Shown one piece after another: positions 1 through 8,902 of a DNA stretch of 38,090 bases. The notes below the pieces were generated by a model that searched no databases, was not told the DNA's origin, and saw only the letters and a program-made list of their open reading frames with translations. Source of the stretch: Planctomycetota bacterium (GTDB taxonomy: Bacteria > Planctomycetota > Phycisphaerae > Phycisphaerales > UBA1924); the NCBI GenBank assembly GCA_023434205.1, contig JAEYTB010000063.1, forward strand, positions 1-38,090, read 5' to 3'. Made by a program: the position numbers and the translations under genes. Within the stretch, counting starts at the first letter, position 1. Each line of letters opens with the position of its first letter.

Positions 1-1
1 G

Positions 2-967
2 TACAACTGGGCCCAGGGGCCACCGGGATTGTCGGTGGGGGGGAGCGGCGGCGTGGACTGGGCCCTGCTCGCGGGCGCTGCGGTGCTTGCCTTGGGCTCC
101 CGCGGCCTGTTCAGACGCGCCGAATCCCGTGCTTCGGGCGCAGGACCAACGCGCGCGGGGGGCATTTTCCTTGCCCTGCTGGCGGGGGGTGCCGTGATGT
201 GGGTGCTCGGGGCCTACATCGTCACCGTGCGGGATGCCGCCAGCACCCCGCCGGAGACGCCCCTGGCCGCCTCGCTGCTCGTGGGAGTTGGTGTGTGCTG
301 CCTGGTCGGCGCGCTGTGCGGCCTCATCAACGGCTCGCTCATCGTGGGGCTGAATGTCCACCCGTTCATCATCACCCTCGGCATGATGGCGGTGCTGCGC
401 GGCCTCTCGTTCGTCCTGACCCGCGGCCTGCCCGTCAGCGGCTTCCCTGACTCTTTCACCAAGGGCTTCTTCAAGGCCCAGGTCGGCAGCGTTTACCCGG
501 TCCCGGTCCTGGTCATGCTCGTCGTCGCGGCGGTGGGGGCCTTCGTGCTCGCCCGCACGGTGCTGGGGCGGCACGTGTACGCCATCGGGGGCAACGAGAC
601 CGCGGCACGCTACGCCGGGATCCCCGTCGGGCGCGTCAAGGTCGTGATGTACGCGCTGATGGGGATGCTCGCGGGCCTGTCCGCGTGCGTGTACCTGGGG
701 TACCTGGGTGCGGGGTCCTCGGACGCGGGGCAGGGGTACGAGTTGAGCGTCATCGCCGCGGCGGTCATCGGCGGGGCCTCGCTCTCGGGCGGTCGCGGGT
801 CGGCGGTGGGGGCGGTGCTGGGGGCGATCCTCATCCAGCTCATCAACAACGCGATGATCATTCTGGACATCGACACCAACTACACCAACATCGTCATGGG
901 AGCCGCTATCGTGGTAGCGGTGGTCCTGGACCAGGCCAAGTCGCGCCTGGTCCCGGGCGCCAGGTAA
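2..967 (+). CDS. Sugar ABC transporter permease (RbsC/XylH type), 5' truncated by window edge
   Basis: Inner-membrane permease subunit of a ribose/xylose-type (CUT2) sugar importer. The reading frame is open back to base 2, so the true start probably lies outside the window; a TTG at 29 is only a fallback. Visible are several hydrophobic helices, the NVHPFIITLGMMAVLRGLSF stretch typical of BPD_transp_2 permeases, and the cytoplasmic-loop motif GGNETAARYAGIPV that contacts the ATPase, followed by the conserved VIGGASLSGGRGS segment. The C-terminus is complete (TAA at 965-967). It is followed after 18 nt by the binding protein and then the ATPase, all on the same strand, so the three form one importer operon. 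The family is clear; the sugar is not visible from sequence, although the flanking glycosidases make a glucan-derived sugar plausible. Confidence 0.9.
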   Translation, partial: YNWAQGPPGLSVGGSGGVDWALLAGAAVLALGSRGLFRRAESRASGAGPTRAGGIFLALLAGGAVMWVLGAYIVTVRDAASTPPETPLAASLLVGVGVCCLVGALCGLINGSLIVGLNVHPFIITLGMMAVLRGLSFVLTRGLPVSGFPDSFTKGFFKAQVGSVYPVPVLVMLVVAAVGAFVLARTVLGRHVYAIGGNETAARYAGIPVGRVKVVMYALMGMLAGLSACVYLGYLGAGSSDAGQGYELSVIAAAVIGGASLSGGRGSAVGAVLGAILIQLINNAMIILDIDTNYTNIVMGAAIVVAVVLDQAKSRLVPGAR

Positions 968-985
968 GTGCACAGGAGCTTGAGC

Positions 986-2026
986 ATGAAGAGCGCGTGG
1001 GTGTGTTCCGTCGCGGCGGGCCTGGTGGCCCTGGTCGGCCTGATCACAACGGCGAGCCTCGGCGGCTGCGAGGAAAAGAAGCCCGCGGCGACGACCAGCG
1101 CGGGGGAGCCCAAGGCCAGCCCGCGCACGGGCAGCCGCAAGATGACCATCGGCGTCATCGCCAAGAGCAGCACCAACCCGGTGTTCATCGCGGCGCACAC
1201 GGGGGCCATGGACGCCTGCCGCGACCTGTCCAAGAAGTACAACATCGAGATCGTCTGTAACTGGCAGACGCCCGTCAGTGAGGACGCCCAGAAGCAGGCC
1301 CAGACCGTCGAGCAGCTCGTCGCTCAGGGCGTGCACGGCATCTCCATCTCCTGCACCGACGGGACGGTGCTGGAAGGCCCCATCAACGCCGCCGTCGAGG
1401 CGGGCGTGACCGTGGTCACCTTCGACTCCGACTCGCCCGGCAGCCAGCGGATGGCCTACTACGGCATCAACGACGTGGAGTGCGGCAAGGCCGTGATGCG
1501 CGAGCTCGCCAAGGCCATGGGCAGCGGCGGCGTCGTCGCGATCCTCTCGGGCAGCCAGACCGCACCCAACCTCAACGCCCGCATCGACGGCGTCAAGCAG
1601 GAGCTCGAGGCCCTCAAGGACAAGGGCTTCACCCTCAAGCAGGTCTACTACACCAAGGAAACCGCCAACGACGCCGCGAACTTTGTGCAGCAGGTCCAGA
1701 CCTCCAACCCCGACATCGCCGGCTGGGCGATGGTGGGGGGCTGGCCCCTCTTCACCAAGAACGCCCTCGACAACGTGCCCGCCAAGGTCGTCTCGGTGGA
1801 CACGCTCCCCGAGGAGCTCGAGTACGTCAAGAGCGGCAAGGTGCAGGCCCTCATCGGCCAGGACTGCTACGGCTGGGGCTACGAGTCGGTCCGGATGCTC
1901 GTCGAGAAGCTGGTCGAGGGCAAGACGCCCGAGAAGGTCATCAACAACTTCGAGCTCTCGGTGGTGACCCCGCAGAACGTGGCCGAGTACGAGGGCCTGT
2001 GGGACAAGTGGCTCGGGAAGAAGTAA
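986..2026 (+). CDS. Sugar ABC transporter substrate-binding lipoprotein (RbsB-like, Peripla_BP_4)
   Basis: Extracytoplasmic solute-binding component of the importer, 346 aa. ATG 986 is chosen because AGGAG at 974-978 lies 7 nt upstream; an in-frame GTG at 968 has no such site. The N-terminus has a basic start, a hydrophobic stretch and a lipobox (LGGC), so the mature protein is probably lipid-anchored at its first cysteine, followed by a Lys/Ala/Thr-rich linker. The two-lobe fold is recognisable from IGVIAKSSTNPVF near the N-terminus, a GISISCTDG segment, VTFDSDSPGS, GINDVECGKAVM and VVSVDTLPEELEYVKSGKV. The length is a little above E. coli RbsB because of the lipoprotein leader. It sits between permease and ATPase genes. 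The ligand cannot be called; ribose, xylose, galactose or glucose are all possible for this family. Confidence 0.9.
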   Translation: MKSAWVCSVAAGLVALVGLITTASLGGCEEKKPAATTSAGEPKASPRTGSRKMTIGVIAKSSTNPVFIAAHTGAMDACRDLSKKYNIEIVCNWQTPVSEDAQKQAQTVEQLVAQGVHGISISCTDGTVLEGPINAAVEAGVTVVTFDSDSPGSQRMAYYGINDVECGKAVMRELAKAMGSGGVVAILSGSQTAPNLNARIDGVKQELEALKDKGFTLKQVYYTKETANDAANFVQQVQTSNPDIAGWAMVGGWPLFTKNALDNVPAKVVSVDTLPEELEYVKSGKVQALIGQDCYGWGYESVRMLVEKLVEGKTPEKVINNFELSVVTPQNVAEYEGLWDKWLGKK

Positions 2027-2071
2027 GGCGGACCGCCGCGGCCTGACCCCGCACCGACGTCGAGACCCCCA

Positions 2072-3652
2072 ATGGACGAGCAGGCCGACAACTTCCTCGT
2101 CGCCCAGGGCATCTCCAAGCGGTTCGGCGTCACGCAAGCGCTCGACAACGTGACCGTCTCGTTCCGGCGGGGAGAGGTCCACGCCCTGATGGGTGAGAAC
2201 GGCGCCGGCAAGAGCACGCTGGGCAAGGTGATCGCCGGTCTCCACCGGCCCGACGCCGGCACCGTCACCCTTGACGGACGGGTGCTCAAGCCCGGGTCGC
2301 TCCACGACGCCGCCGCCGCGGGCATCCGGCTCGTCCATCAGGAACTCGCCCAGTGCCCCAACCTGTCCGTGGCGGAGAACCTCTGCCTCCACGACCTGCC
2401 TCGGAGGATGGGCATCGTCGATTACGGCGAGATGCGGCGGCGGGCCGCTGCGCTCGTCCACAAGCTCGACCCCTCGATCGACGTCGAGGCGCCGCTGGGG
2501 CAGCTCTCCCCCGGCAGGCGGCAGATCTGTCAGATCGCCGCGGCGCTGGAGGAGCGGGCCGGCGTCACCTCCGCCCGCGTCATCGTGCTCGATGAGCCCA
2601 CCAGCTCCCTCTCCGTCGGCGAGGCCGACCGCCTGCTGGAAATTACGCGGGGGCTGGCCGCGGCGGGCATCACCGTGCTCTACGTCAGCCACCGTATGGG
2701 CGAGATCTTCGCCGTGTGCGACCGGGTGACCGTGCTGCGCGATGGGCGCTTCGTCGCGACGAGCAACATCCGCGACCTGGACGAGCCGGCGCTCGTGGAG
2801 CAGATGATCGGCCGGCGGCTCGAAGCGCCGGCTGCGCCAGGGCGCGAAGGGCAGTCGGAAGACGCCGCGGTGGAGCAGCTCGCCGGCGGCGCGGCCACCG
2901 CGACCCCGGGCCGGCCATTGCTGGAAGTCCGCGGCCTCCGCAGCAGCAAGGTCCGAGACGCCAGCTTTCACGTGAGGGCGGGCGAGATCGTGGGCGTCGG
3001 CGGCCTGGTCGGGTGCGGGCGGTCAGAGCTCCTCAACGCCATCTTCGGCCTCGACCCCACCGCCCGCGGAACGGTCCTGGTCGATGGTGGCGTAGTCTCC
3101 ATCGCCAACCCCTCCGGCCCCATCCGCGCCGGCGTCGGGTACGTCCCCGAGGACCGCCGCAACCAGGGGCTCTTCTTCCAGCTCGGCGTGGACGAGAACA
3201 TCCTGATGCCCTTCATGTCGCGCCTCGCCCGGGCCCTGGGCCTGAGGTCCGCGCCGCGCGAGCACGAGGTTGTGCAGGGCCGCCTGGGCGAGTTCCGCGT
3301 CAAGACCGCCTCGCGATCCTCACTGCCCGGCGAGCTCTCCGGCGGCAACCAGCAGAAGCTGCTCATCGCCCGATGGATGGGTCCCAGGACCCGGGTCCTG
3401 CTCCTGGACGAGCCCACCCGCGGCATCGACGTGGGCACCAAGTCGGAGATCTACAGGCTCGTGCGCAAGGCCGCGGACGCCGGCGCCGCCGTGCTGCTGG
3501 TCTCGAGCGAGATGCCCGAGCTGCTCGCGCTCTCGCACCGCGTGCTGGTCATGGCCGGCGGCCGCGTCACCGGTGAGCTTGAGGGCCCCGCCATGACACA
3601 GTCCAACATCCTCCGGCTCGCCACCCGCGAGGAGCCCGCGACCGCTACTTAG
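2072..3652 (+). CDS. Sugar ABC transporter ATP-binding protein (RbsA/MglA type, two ABC domains)
   Basis: Cytoplasmic ATPase energising the importer, 526 aa, the normal length for this two-domain family. Domain 1 has Walker A GENGAGKST (41-49), a variant signature LSPGRRQ (145-151) and Walker B IVLDEP (171-176). Domain 2 has the degenerate Walker A GLVGCGRSE (311-319), typical of the second half of RbsA/MglA proteins, an intact signature LSGGNQQK (422-429) and Walker B LLDEPTRGID (from 444). As in relatives, the second site is probably weak for hydrolysis. The ribosome-binding site is poor (GAGA at about 2062). It starts 45 nt after the binding-protein gene. Its stop overlaps the stop of the convergent GH31 gene by 8 nt (3645-3652). 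Confidence 0.92.
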   Translation: MDEQADNFLVAQGISKRFGVTQALDNVTVSFRRGEVHALMGENGAGKSTLGKVIAGLHRPDAGTVTLDGRVLKPGSLHDAAAAGIRLVHQELAQCPNLSVAENLCLHDLPRRMGIVDYGEMRRRAAALVHKLDPSIDVEAPLGQLSPGRRQICQIAAALEERAGVTSARVIVLDEPTSSLSVGEADRLLEITRGLAAAGITVLYVSHRMGEIFAVCDRVTVLRDGRFVATSNIRDLDEPALVEQMIGRRLEAPAAPGREGQSEDAAVEQLAGGAATATPGRPLLEVRGLRSSKVRDASFHVRAGEIVGVGGLVGCGRSELLNAIFGLDPTARGTVLVDGGVVSIANPSGPIRAGVGYVPEDRRNQGLFFQLGVDENILMPFMSRLARALGLRSAPREHEVVQGRLGEFRVKTASRSSLPGELSGGNQQKLLIARWMGPRTRVLLLDEPTRGIDVGTKSEIYRLVRKAADAGAAVLLVSSEMPELLALSHRVLVMAGGRVTGELEGPAMTQSNILRLATREEPATAT

Positions 3653-5846
3653 TCGCGATCGGCAGCCCGTCGCGTCCCTCCGCGACGGTGCTGCCCCCAT
3701 CCGTGAGCACATGCACGACGACCCCGCGGGCCGGCCGCCTCAGGTCGCCCTCAAACTTGGCCACGCTGACGGTGACCACGCCGTCGGCGTTCCGGGTCGC
3801 CTCATAGGTTGTGAGCAGAAACTCGCCCCGGGTGTAGCCAAAGCCGTCGCCCGCGTCCTCGTACAGCTTCCCGGTGGCCTTGCCATTCTCGTCCAGGTTG
3901 ACGAACAGCGTCACGGGGTCGAGCGGCTTCTCGTCAACGAACTGGATATCGGGCCCCGCCGCGACGATCGCCCCCGGCCGCACGAACAGGCGCGGGTTGT
4001 GGGGCGACCGCGGCCGGAGGAACTCTCTCCACTTGCCCCGGGGCATCGCCGGGGTTCGGTCGGCCTCGGGGGTGACCTGGGCCACCACCAGCACATCGGC
4101 CCCGATCAGGAACGCATCGTCCTCCGCCCTGAGGGCAGGGTCCTTTGGGTCTGCAAAGAACAGCGGGCGCGCCACTGGCAGCCCGGTGACATTCGCCTCG
4201 CGGAACACCGTGTAGAAGTACGGCAGCAGCGTGTACCGCCGCATCAGCGCCTCGCGGCAGCTCAGCTCCACCTGCGGCCCGAACGACCACGGCTCCTTGT
4301 CCCGGTTGTCCTTGCCGGTGTGCCCCCGCGCGAAGGGCAGCAGCGCGCCGAACCCCATCCACCGCGCGAACATCTCGCCGTCGCCGTCCCCGTTGAAGCC
4401 GCCGATGTCCGGCCCCGTGAAGGGCTGACCCGAGAGGCCCATGTTGAGCACCATCGGGATCGACATGTCCACGTGCGGCCAGTCGGCGTTGTTGTCCCCT
4501 GTCCACGCCGCGGCGTACCGCTGGCCGCCGATGAAGTTCGCCCGGCTCAGCACAAAGGGCCGCTTGTCGGGCACGGCCTTCTCGATCCCTTCGCGCGTCC
4601 CCCGCACCATCAGCATGCCGTAGACATTGTGGTAGCGCGCGTGCGTGCCGGCGGCCCTGTCGCCCTGGGGCGTGCCCGCGGGCGTGCGCATGACCGGCTC
4701 GCCGCGGTGCAGGTTGTCCTCGGGCATCGTTTTGCTCTTGACGTTGAACACCGCGGGCTCGTTCATGTCGTTCCAGACGCCGGTGATGCCCTGCGCCATG
4801 AAGTCCTTGTAGAAGCCGCCCCACCAGTCTCGCACGCGCGGGTCGGTGTAGTCCGGGAACACGCACCAGCCGGGCCACACCTCGCCCTGGTACGTCTCCC
4901 CCTTGGCGTTGCGCACCCACACGCCCTGCTCCGTGCCGGTGTCGTAGATCGCCGTGATCCCCGGCCTGGCCTCCGCCTTCACGCCCGGGTCGATCATCCA
5001 GACGTTGTGAAACCCCTGCGCGAGCAGGTCGGTGTTCAGCTTCTTGGGGTCGGGGAAGTGCTGCCGGTCAAAGGTGAACACCCGGAACGCGTCCATGTAG
5101 TCGATGTCGTACCAGATCACGTCGCACGGGATTTTGCGCAGGCGGAAGTTGGCCGCGATCTCCCGCACCCGCGCCTCGGGGAAGTAGGAGTACCTGCACT
5201 GGTGATAGCCGACCGCCCACTTGGGCGGCATCGGCATCCGCCCCGTGAGGTCCGCCAGCGTCGTCACCACCTCCTGCGGGGTGGGCGCATCGATCACGAC
5301 CACCGGGAAGGACGGCCCCGCCGCGCGGAACACGATCTGGTCCGACCGTGTCGCGCCCGTGTCGATCGTGCAGCGGTACGTCGTGTCCGCCAGCACGCCG
5401 AACGCGGTCCCGTCCGGCCGCACCGCCAGCACCCACGGGTGCGACTGGTACAGCGACTCGTTCTTCTCCGTGTAGCCGTAGGCGTCGGTGTTCCAGGTGA
5501 CGACCTTCCGCCCGTTGCGCAGCAGCGGCCCCGCCACCTCGCCCGTGCCGTAGAGCGAGGTGCCCTCCTCGATCTGCACCGTGGCCGCGTGCGTGCCGTC
5601 GTCGAACGCGGCGAAGCCCAGATTGACCGCCGTCCGCGGGGGGTGCGGCGTCGGGGCGACGGTCTCCAGGAGTGCGTACGAGGGCAGCGCTTCCCGGCGG
5701 GCCTGCTCGCTCTCATAGAACCGCACCGCGTTGGTGGCCAGACTCTCGCTGACGATCTGCCCCAGGGCGGGCCCCGCCAGGAACACCCCCGCCGCGAGAG
5801 CCAGCCGCCCCAGCACCATCCACGCGCGTGAACAAGGTCCGATCAT
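3645..5846 (-). CDS. Secreted glycoside hydrolase family 31 (alpha-glucosidase type)
   Basis: Retaining exo-acting alpha-glycosidase, about 733 aa. The GH31 nucleophile motif GVWNDMNEP places the catalytic Asp near residue 360 and the acid/base motif WTGDNNADW places the second Asp near 451 (numbered from ATG 5846). An N-terminal GH31 beta-sandwich, (beta/alpha)8 core and C-terminal beta domains fit the length. The leader from MIGPC to ALG|Q is a signal peptide, so the enzyme is periplasmic or outside. Several in-frame starts exist (GTG 5867, ATG 5858, 5849, 5846); GGAGG at 5856-5852 lies 5 nt before ATG 5846, which I prefer. It converges on the importer ATPase with overlapping stops and diverges from the alpha-amylase, fitting a joint role in releasing glucose from alpha-glucans. 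Alpha-xylosidase activity cannot be excluded. Confidence 0.9.
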   Translation of the reverse strand: MIGPCSRAWMVLGRLALAAGVFLAGPALGQIVSESLATNAVRFYESEQARREALPSYALLETVAPTPHPPRTAVNLGFAAFDDGTHAATVQIEEGTSLYGTGEVAGPLLRNGRKVVTWNTDAYGYTEKNESLYQSHPWVLAVRPDGTAFGVLADTTYRCTIDTGATRSDQIVFRAAGPSFPVVVIDAPTPQEVVTTLADLTGRMPMPPKWAVGYHQCRYSYFPEARVREIAANFRLRKIPCDVIWYDIDYMDAFRVFTFDRQHFPDPKKLNTDLLAQGFHNVWMIDPGVKAEARPGITAIYDTGTEQGVWVRNAKGETYQGEVWPGWCVFPDYTDPRVRDWWGGFYKDFMAQGITGVWNDMNEPAVFNVKSKTMPEDNLHRGEPVMRTPAGTPQGDRAAGTHARYHNVYGMLMVRGTREGIEKAVPDKRPFVLSRANFIGGQRYAAAWTGDNNADWPHVDMSIPMVLNMGLSGQPFTGPDIGGFNGDGDGEMFARWMGFGALLPFARGHTGKDNRDKEPWSFGPQVELSCREALMRRYTLLPYFYTVFREANVTGLPVARPLFFADPKDPALRAEDDAFLIGADVLVVAQVTPEADRTPAMPRGKWREFLRPRSPHNPRLFVRPGAIVAAGPDIQFVDEKPLDPVTLFVNLDENGKATGKLYEDAGDGFGYTRGEFLLTTYEATRNADGVVTVSVAKFEGDLRRPARGVVVHVLTDGGSTVAEGRDGLPIATK

Positions 5847-6022
5847 CATCGCCTCCATCGTGAGCACGAGAGAGTAGCGGACCGCCGGTCACCGGGTTCC
5901 CCCGGGCGGGCGCCCGGGGATCAAACACGGTTTTCGTTGCATTGGCCCGCGGCCATGCGATACTCGCCCGCTGACCCACGAATGATGGAACGGTGCCCCT
6001 GCGCGCCGCCAGGGATCTTCTC

Positions 6023-8902
6023 ATGACCAAGCCTTGCCGCTCTGCCCTGCTCTTCATCCTGCTCGCCGGGGCCGCCCCCTCCGCCCTCGCCCAGAACTGG
6101 GATGAGAACCCCGAGCCCATGCTCCAGTGGTTCGAGTGCCGCTGGCAGGACATGGAGCACCGCATGAGCGACTTCTTCGCCGCGGGCTACGGGTCCGCCT
6201 GGCTGCCCCCGCCCTCGCGGGGCTACATGCCCCCGACCAACCCGAACCAGAACAGCAGCTCCGCGGGCTTCGACGTTTTCGACCGCTTCGACCTGGGCCG
6301 GCCCGGCGCGAACACCGCCTACGGCACCGAGGCCTCGTTCGGCGCCGTCGTCGCGGAGTTCCACCGGGCCAACGGCCAGGTGTTCGTGGACGCAGTGCTC
6401 AACCACAACGCCGGACGCCAGACCGGCGTGCAGTTTCAGCAGGAGGGCGGCTACCCCGGCTTCTGGATGGCCCCGACCTCCCCGATCACGAACAAGACTC
6501 CCACGAGCAACTGGGGTGACTTCCACGCCGGCAACGCCAGCGGCTACCTCCAGAGCGAGAACCCCAGCGGCTCCAACTACTGCCTGCTGCGGGGCGACCT
6601 TGTCGCGCTGGTGGACATCGACCAGACCTCCAACAACTGGTTCATCCGCCAGCCCGTCGCGCCGCACGCCCAGAACATCCCCGGCGGCACCTACTTCAAC
6701 CGCATCGACGCCAACAACGCCCGCTTCTACCCCGACCAGGCCCTGGGGACCGACGTGGTCAACAACCCGGGCATGTTCTTCGCCGGGCCGCTCAACACCG
6801 GGATCTTCGCCCCGCCCTGCGATGTGCCCGCACGCAACGAGCCAGCGAACAACCTGAGCTTCGGCCGCTTCAACACCGCCAACCCGATGGCCGGCGACCC
6901 CATCCCCGAGAACGCCACCGCCTACCTGCTCCGCTGGACGCAATGGATGATGGACGTTCAGAAGGTCGACGGCTTCCGCATTGACGCCATCAAGCACACC
7001 CCCAGCTGGTTCTGGGACACCTACTACGACTCGGTCGTCCACAACCGCCGCCGCACGCCCGACGGCCGCATGGTCACCGCCTACAGCTTCGGCGAGTGCG
7101 TCGAGGGCAACGACTTCACCTTCGACCGCTACATCCGCAAGCCCAACGGACGCACCAGCGGCCGATCCGCCGCGGGCGACGCCTTCGGCAACCGCGACGC
7201 CCTCGACCTCAACGGCGCCGGCCAGATCCGCAACCTCATCGGCGCCGGCGGCACCGGCAGCTGGAACACCGTCACCGCCTCACACCTGGACAACGTGGAT
7301 GACGGCTTCAACAACGGCTCCATCGGCGTTACGCACATCTTCAGTCACGACAACGGCTCGGCCGGCGACGGCGGCAGCGCCCCGCCCATGCCCACCAACC
7401 GCCAGCAGGGCTGGTACGCCCACGCCTACATGCTCTTCCGCCCCGGCCAGAGCGAGGTCTACTACAACTCCCGCGGCGTGGTCCGCACCGGCAGCGGCTT
7501 CTACCCCCGCCAGGGCGTCCCCGTCTCCCTCGGCGCCAACAACGCCACCAACGCCCTCGAGCCCGCCATCACCACCCTCGTTCAGCTCAGCAACGGCCTC
7601 GCCCGCGGCGAGTACACCCCGCGCTGGCAGGACAACGACGTGCTCATCTTCGAGCGCCGCACCAACGTGGGCGGCGGCACGTATGTCTCCAACTGTCTCG
7701 TCGGGCTCAACGACAGCTATTCGTCCGGCTTTGACTCGCGCACCGTCAGCACCAGCTTCCCACAGGGGACGCGCCTCGTGGAGCTGACGGGCAACGCGAC
7801 CAACAGCACGGTGGACCCCAGCAACGACATCTTCGACGTGGTGACCGTCGGCGCGGGCGGGTCGGTGACGATCCGCGTGCCGCGGAACGCGAGCAGCGCC
7901 GGTGAGCACAACAAGGGCTACGTGGTCTACGCGCCCGCCATCCCCGGCGGCACGCTCGAGTTGACCAACGTCTCCTCGATGCTCCCCAGCCAGCTCGGCA
8001 ACGCCGCCGTCCCGCCGTGGCGGCGACGGGTCACGCCCGTGCCGGTGATCAGCGCGTCCTCGTTCCAGATCCAGCTCACCACCGTCAACGGCGACCCCGG
8101 CGCCGGCAGCAACGCCAACGCCGACGACAACGCCCTGTTCCGCATCAACCAGGGCTTCCGCGACTTCAATGGCAACGGCATCACCGACATCCCGCACACC
8201 AACGCCGTCGTCCCCGGTTTCGAGGAGTTTTTGACGGTCCGCCAGCCCATGGCCGGCACCGCGAACACCAACGGCCAGTACGCGCAGACCATCGATGCCG
8301 GCCTCCTTGAAGAGGGCATGAACTACATCACCGTCGCCGCCTTCCGCAAGCGCAACGCGGGCGACCCGCCGCTGTTCCGCGAGTTCCGCCAGGCCGTCTA
8401 CATCGACCGGCTCGACCCCACCGCCACCTTCATGAACCCCGGCCAGATCCCCGAGGTCTCCCAGTGGCAGTTCCTCGCCCGGGCCAACGACCGCACCGTC
8501 ACGCGCGTCCACCTTATCCTCAACCCCCTCTCCAGCCCCAACCCTCTCTCGCTTGCGAACACGTCCAATCTAGCGGCGCAGGACGACCGCTTCGACTGGT
8601 CGCGGACGCTCACCGGCATCCAGCCCGGCGAGAACACCGTGCTCATGTGCGTCTTCGAGGAGAGCGGACGCGGCGTGGCCACCACCCACACCTTCCTCGC
8701 CAGCAACTGCGGCACCGCCGACTTTGACGGCGACGGCGATGTGGGCACCGACGCCGACATCGAGGCGTTCTTCGCCTGCCTCGCCGGCAACTGCTGCGCC
8801 ACGTGCCTCCCCGCCGGGGCCGACTTCAACGGCGACGGCGATGTGGGCACCGACGCGGACATCGAGGCCTTCTTCCGCGTGCTCGCCGGAGGCGCCTGCT
8901 AA
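6023..8902 (+). CDS. Secreted GH13 alpha-amylase with C-terminal dockerin-like repeats
   Basis: Endo-acting alpha-amylase family enzyme, 959 aa, much longer than a minimal amylase. ATG 6023 is chosen because AGGGA at 6011-6015 precedes it and a signal peptide (ending SALA|Q) begins there. All four GH13 regions are present: DAVLNH near 123, GFRID with the nucleophile Asp321, FGECVEG with the acid/base Glu358, and FSHDN with Asp443. The catalytic part is followed by about 350 residues of unassigned beta-rich sequence. The last 60 residues (about 900-959) carry two repeats of D-F-(D/N)-G-D-G-D-V-G-T-D-A-D-I-E-A-F-F ending in Cys, calcium-loop-like elements known as GC-type dockerin anchors in Phycisphaerae. 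It diverges from the GH31 gene, and its stop overlaps that of the following GH13 gene by 4 nt. Confidence 0.93.
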   Translation: MTKPCRSALLFILLAGAAPSALAQNWDENPEPMLQWFECRWQDMEHRMSDFFAAGYGSAWLPPPSRGYMPPTNPNQNSSSAGFDVFDRFDLGRPGANTAYGTEASFGAVVAEFHRANGQVFVDAVLNHNAGRQTGVQFQQEGGYPGFWMAPTSPITNKTPTSNWGDFHAGNASGYLQSENPSGSNYCLLRGDLVALVDIDQTSNNWFIRQPVAPHAQNIPGGTYFNRIDANNARFYPDQALGTDVVNNPGMFFAGPLNTGIFAPPCDVPARNEPANNLSFGRFNTANPMAGDPIPENATAYLLRWTQWMMDVQKVDGFRIDAIKHTPSWFWDTYYDSVVHNRRRTPDGRMVTAYSFGECVEGNDFTFDRYIRKPNGRTSGRSAAGDAFGNRDALDLNGAGQIRNLIGAGGTGSWNTVTASHLDNVDDGFNNGSIGVTHIFSHDNGSAGDGGSAPPMPTNRQQGWYAHAYMLFRPGQSEVYYNSRGVVRTGSGFYPRQGVPVSLGANNATNALEPAITTLVQLSNGLARGEYTPRWQDNDVLIFERRTNVGGGTYVSNCLVGLNDSYSSGFDSRTVSTSFPQGTRLVELTGNATNSTVDPSNDIFDVVTVGAGGSVTIRVPRNASSAGEHNKGYVVYAPAIPGGTLELTNVSSMLPSQLGNAAVPPWRRRVTPVPVISASSFQIQLTTVNGDPGAGSNANADDNALFRINQGFRDFNGNGITDIPHTNAVVPGFEEFLTVRQPMAGTANTNGQYAQTIDAGLLEEGMNYITVAAFRKRNAGDPPLFREFRQAVYIDRLDPTATFMNPGQIPEVSQWQFLARANDRTVTRVHLILNPLSSPNPLSLANTSNLAAQDDRFDWSRTLTGIQPGENTVLMCVFEESGRGVATTHTFLASNCGTADFDGDGDVGTDADIEAFFACLAGNCCATCLPAGADFNGDGDVGTDADIEAFFRVLAGGAC

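Noticed and set aside
3711..5831. Long plus-strand open frame (706 codons) opposite the GH31 gene
   Set aside because: The translation is Arg/His/Pro/Val-rich with no domain; the minus strand encodes a full GH31 enzyme with catalytic motifs. It is a high-GC antisense shadow.
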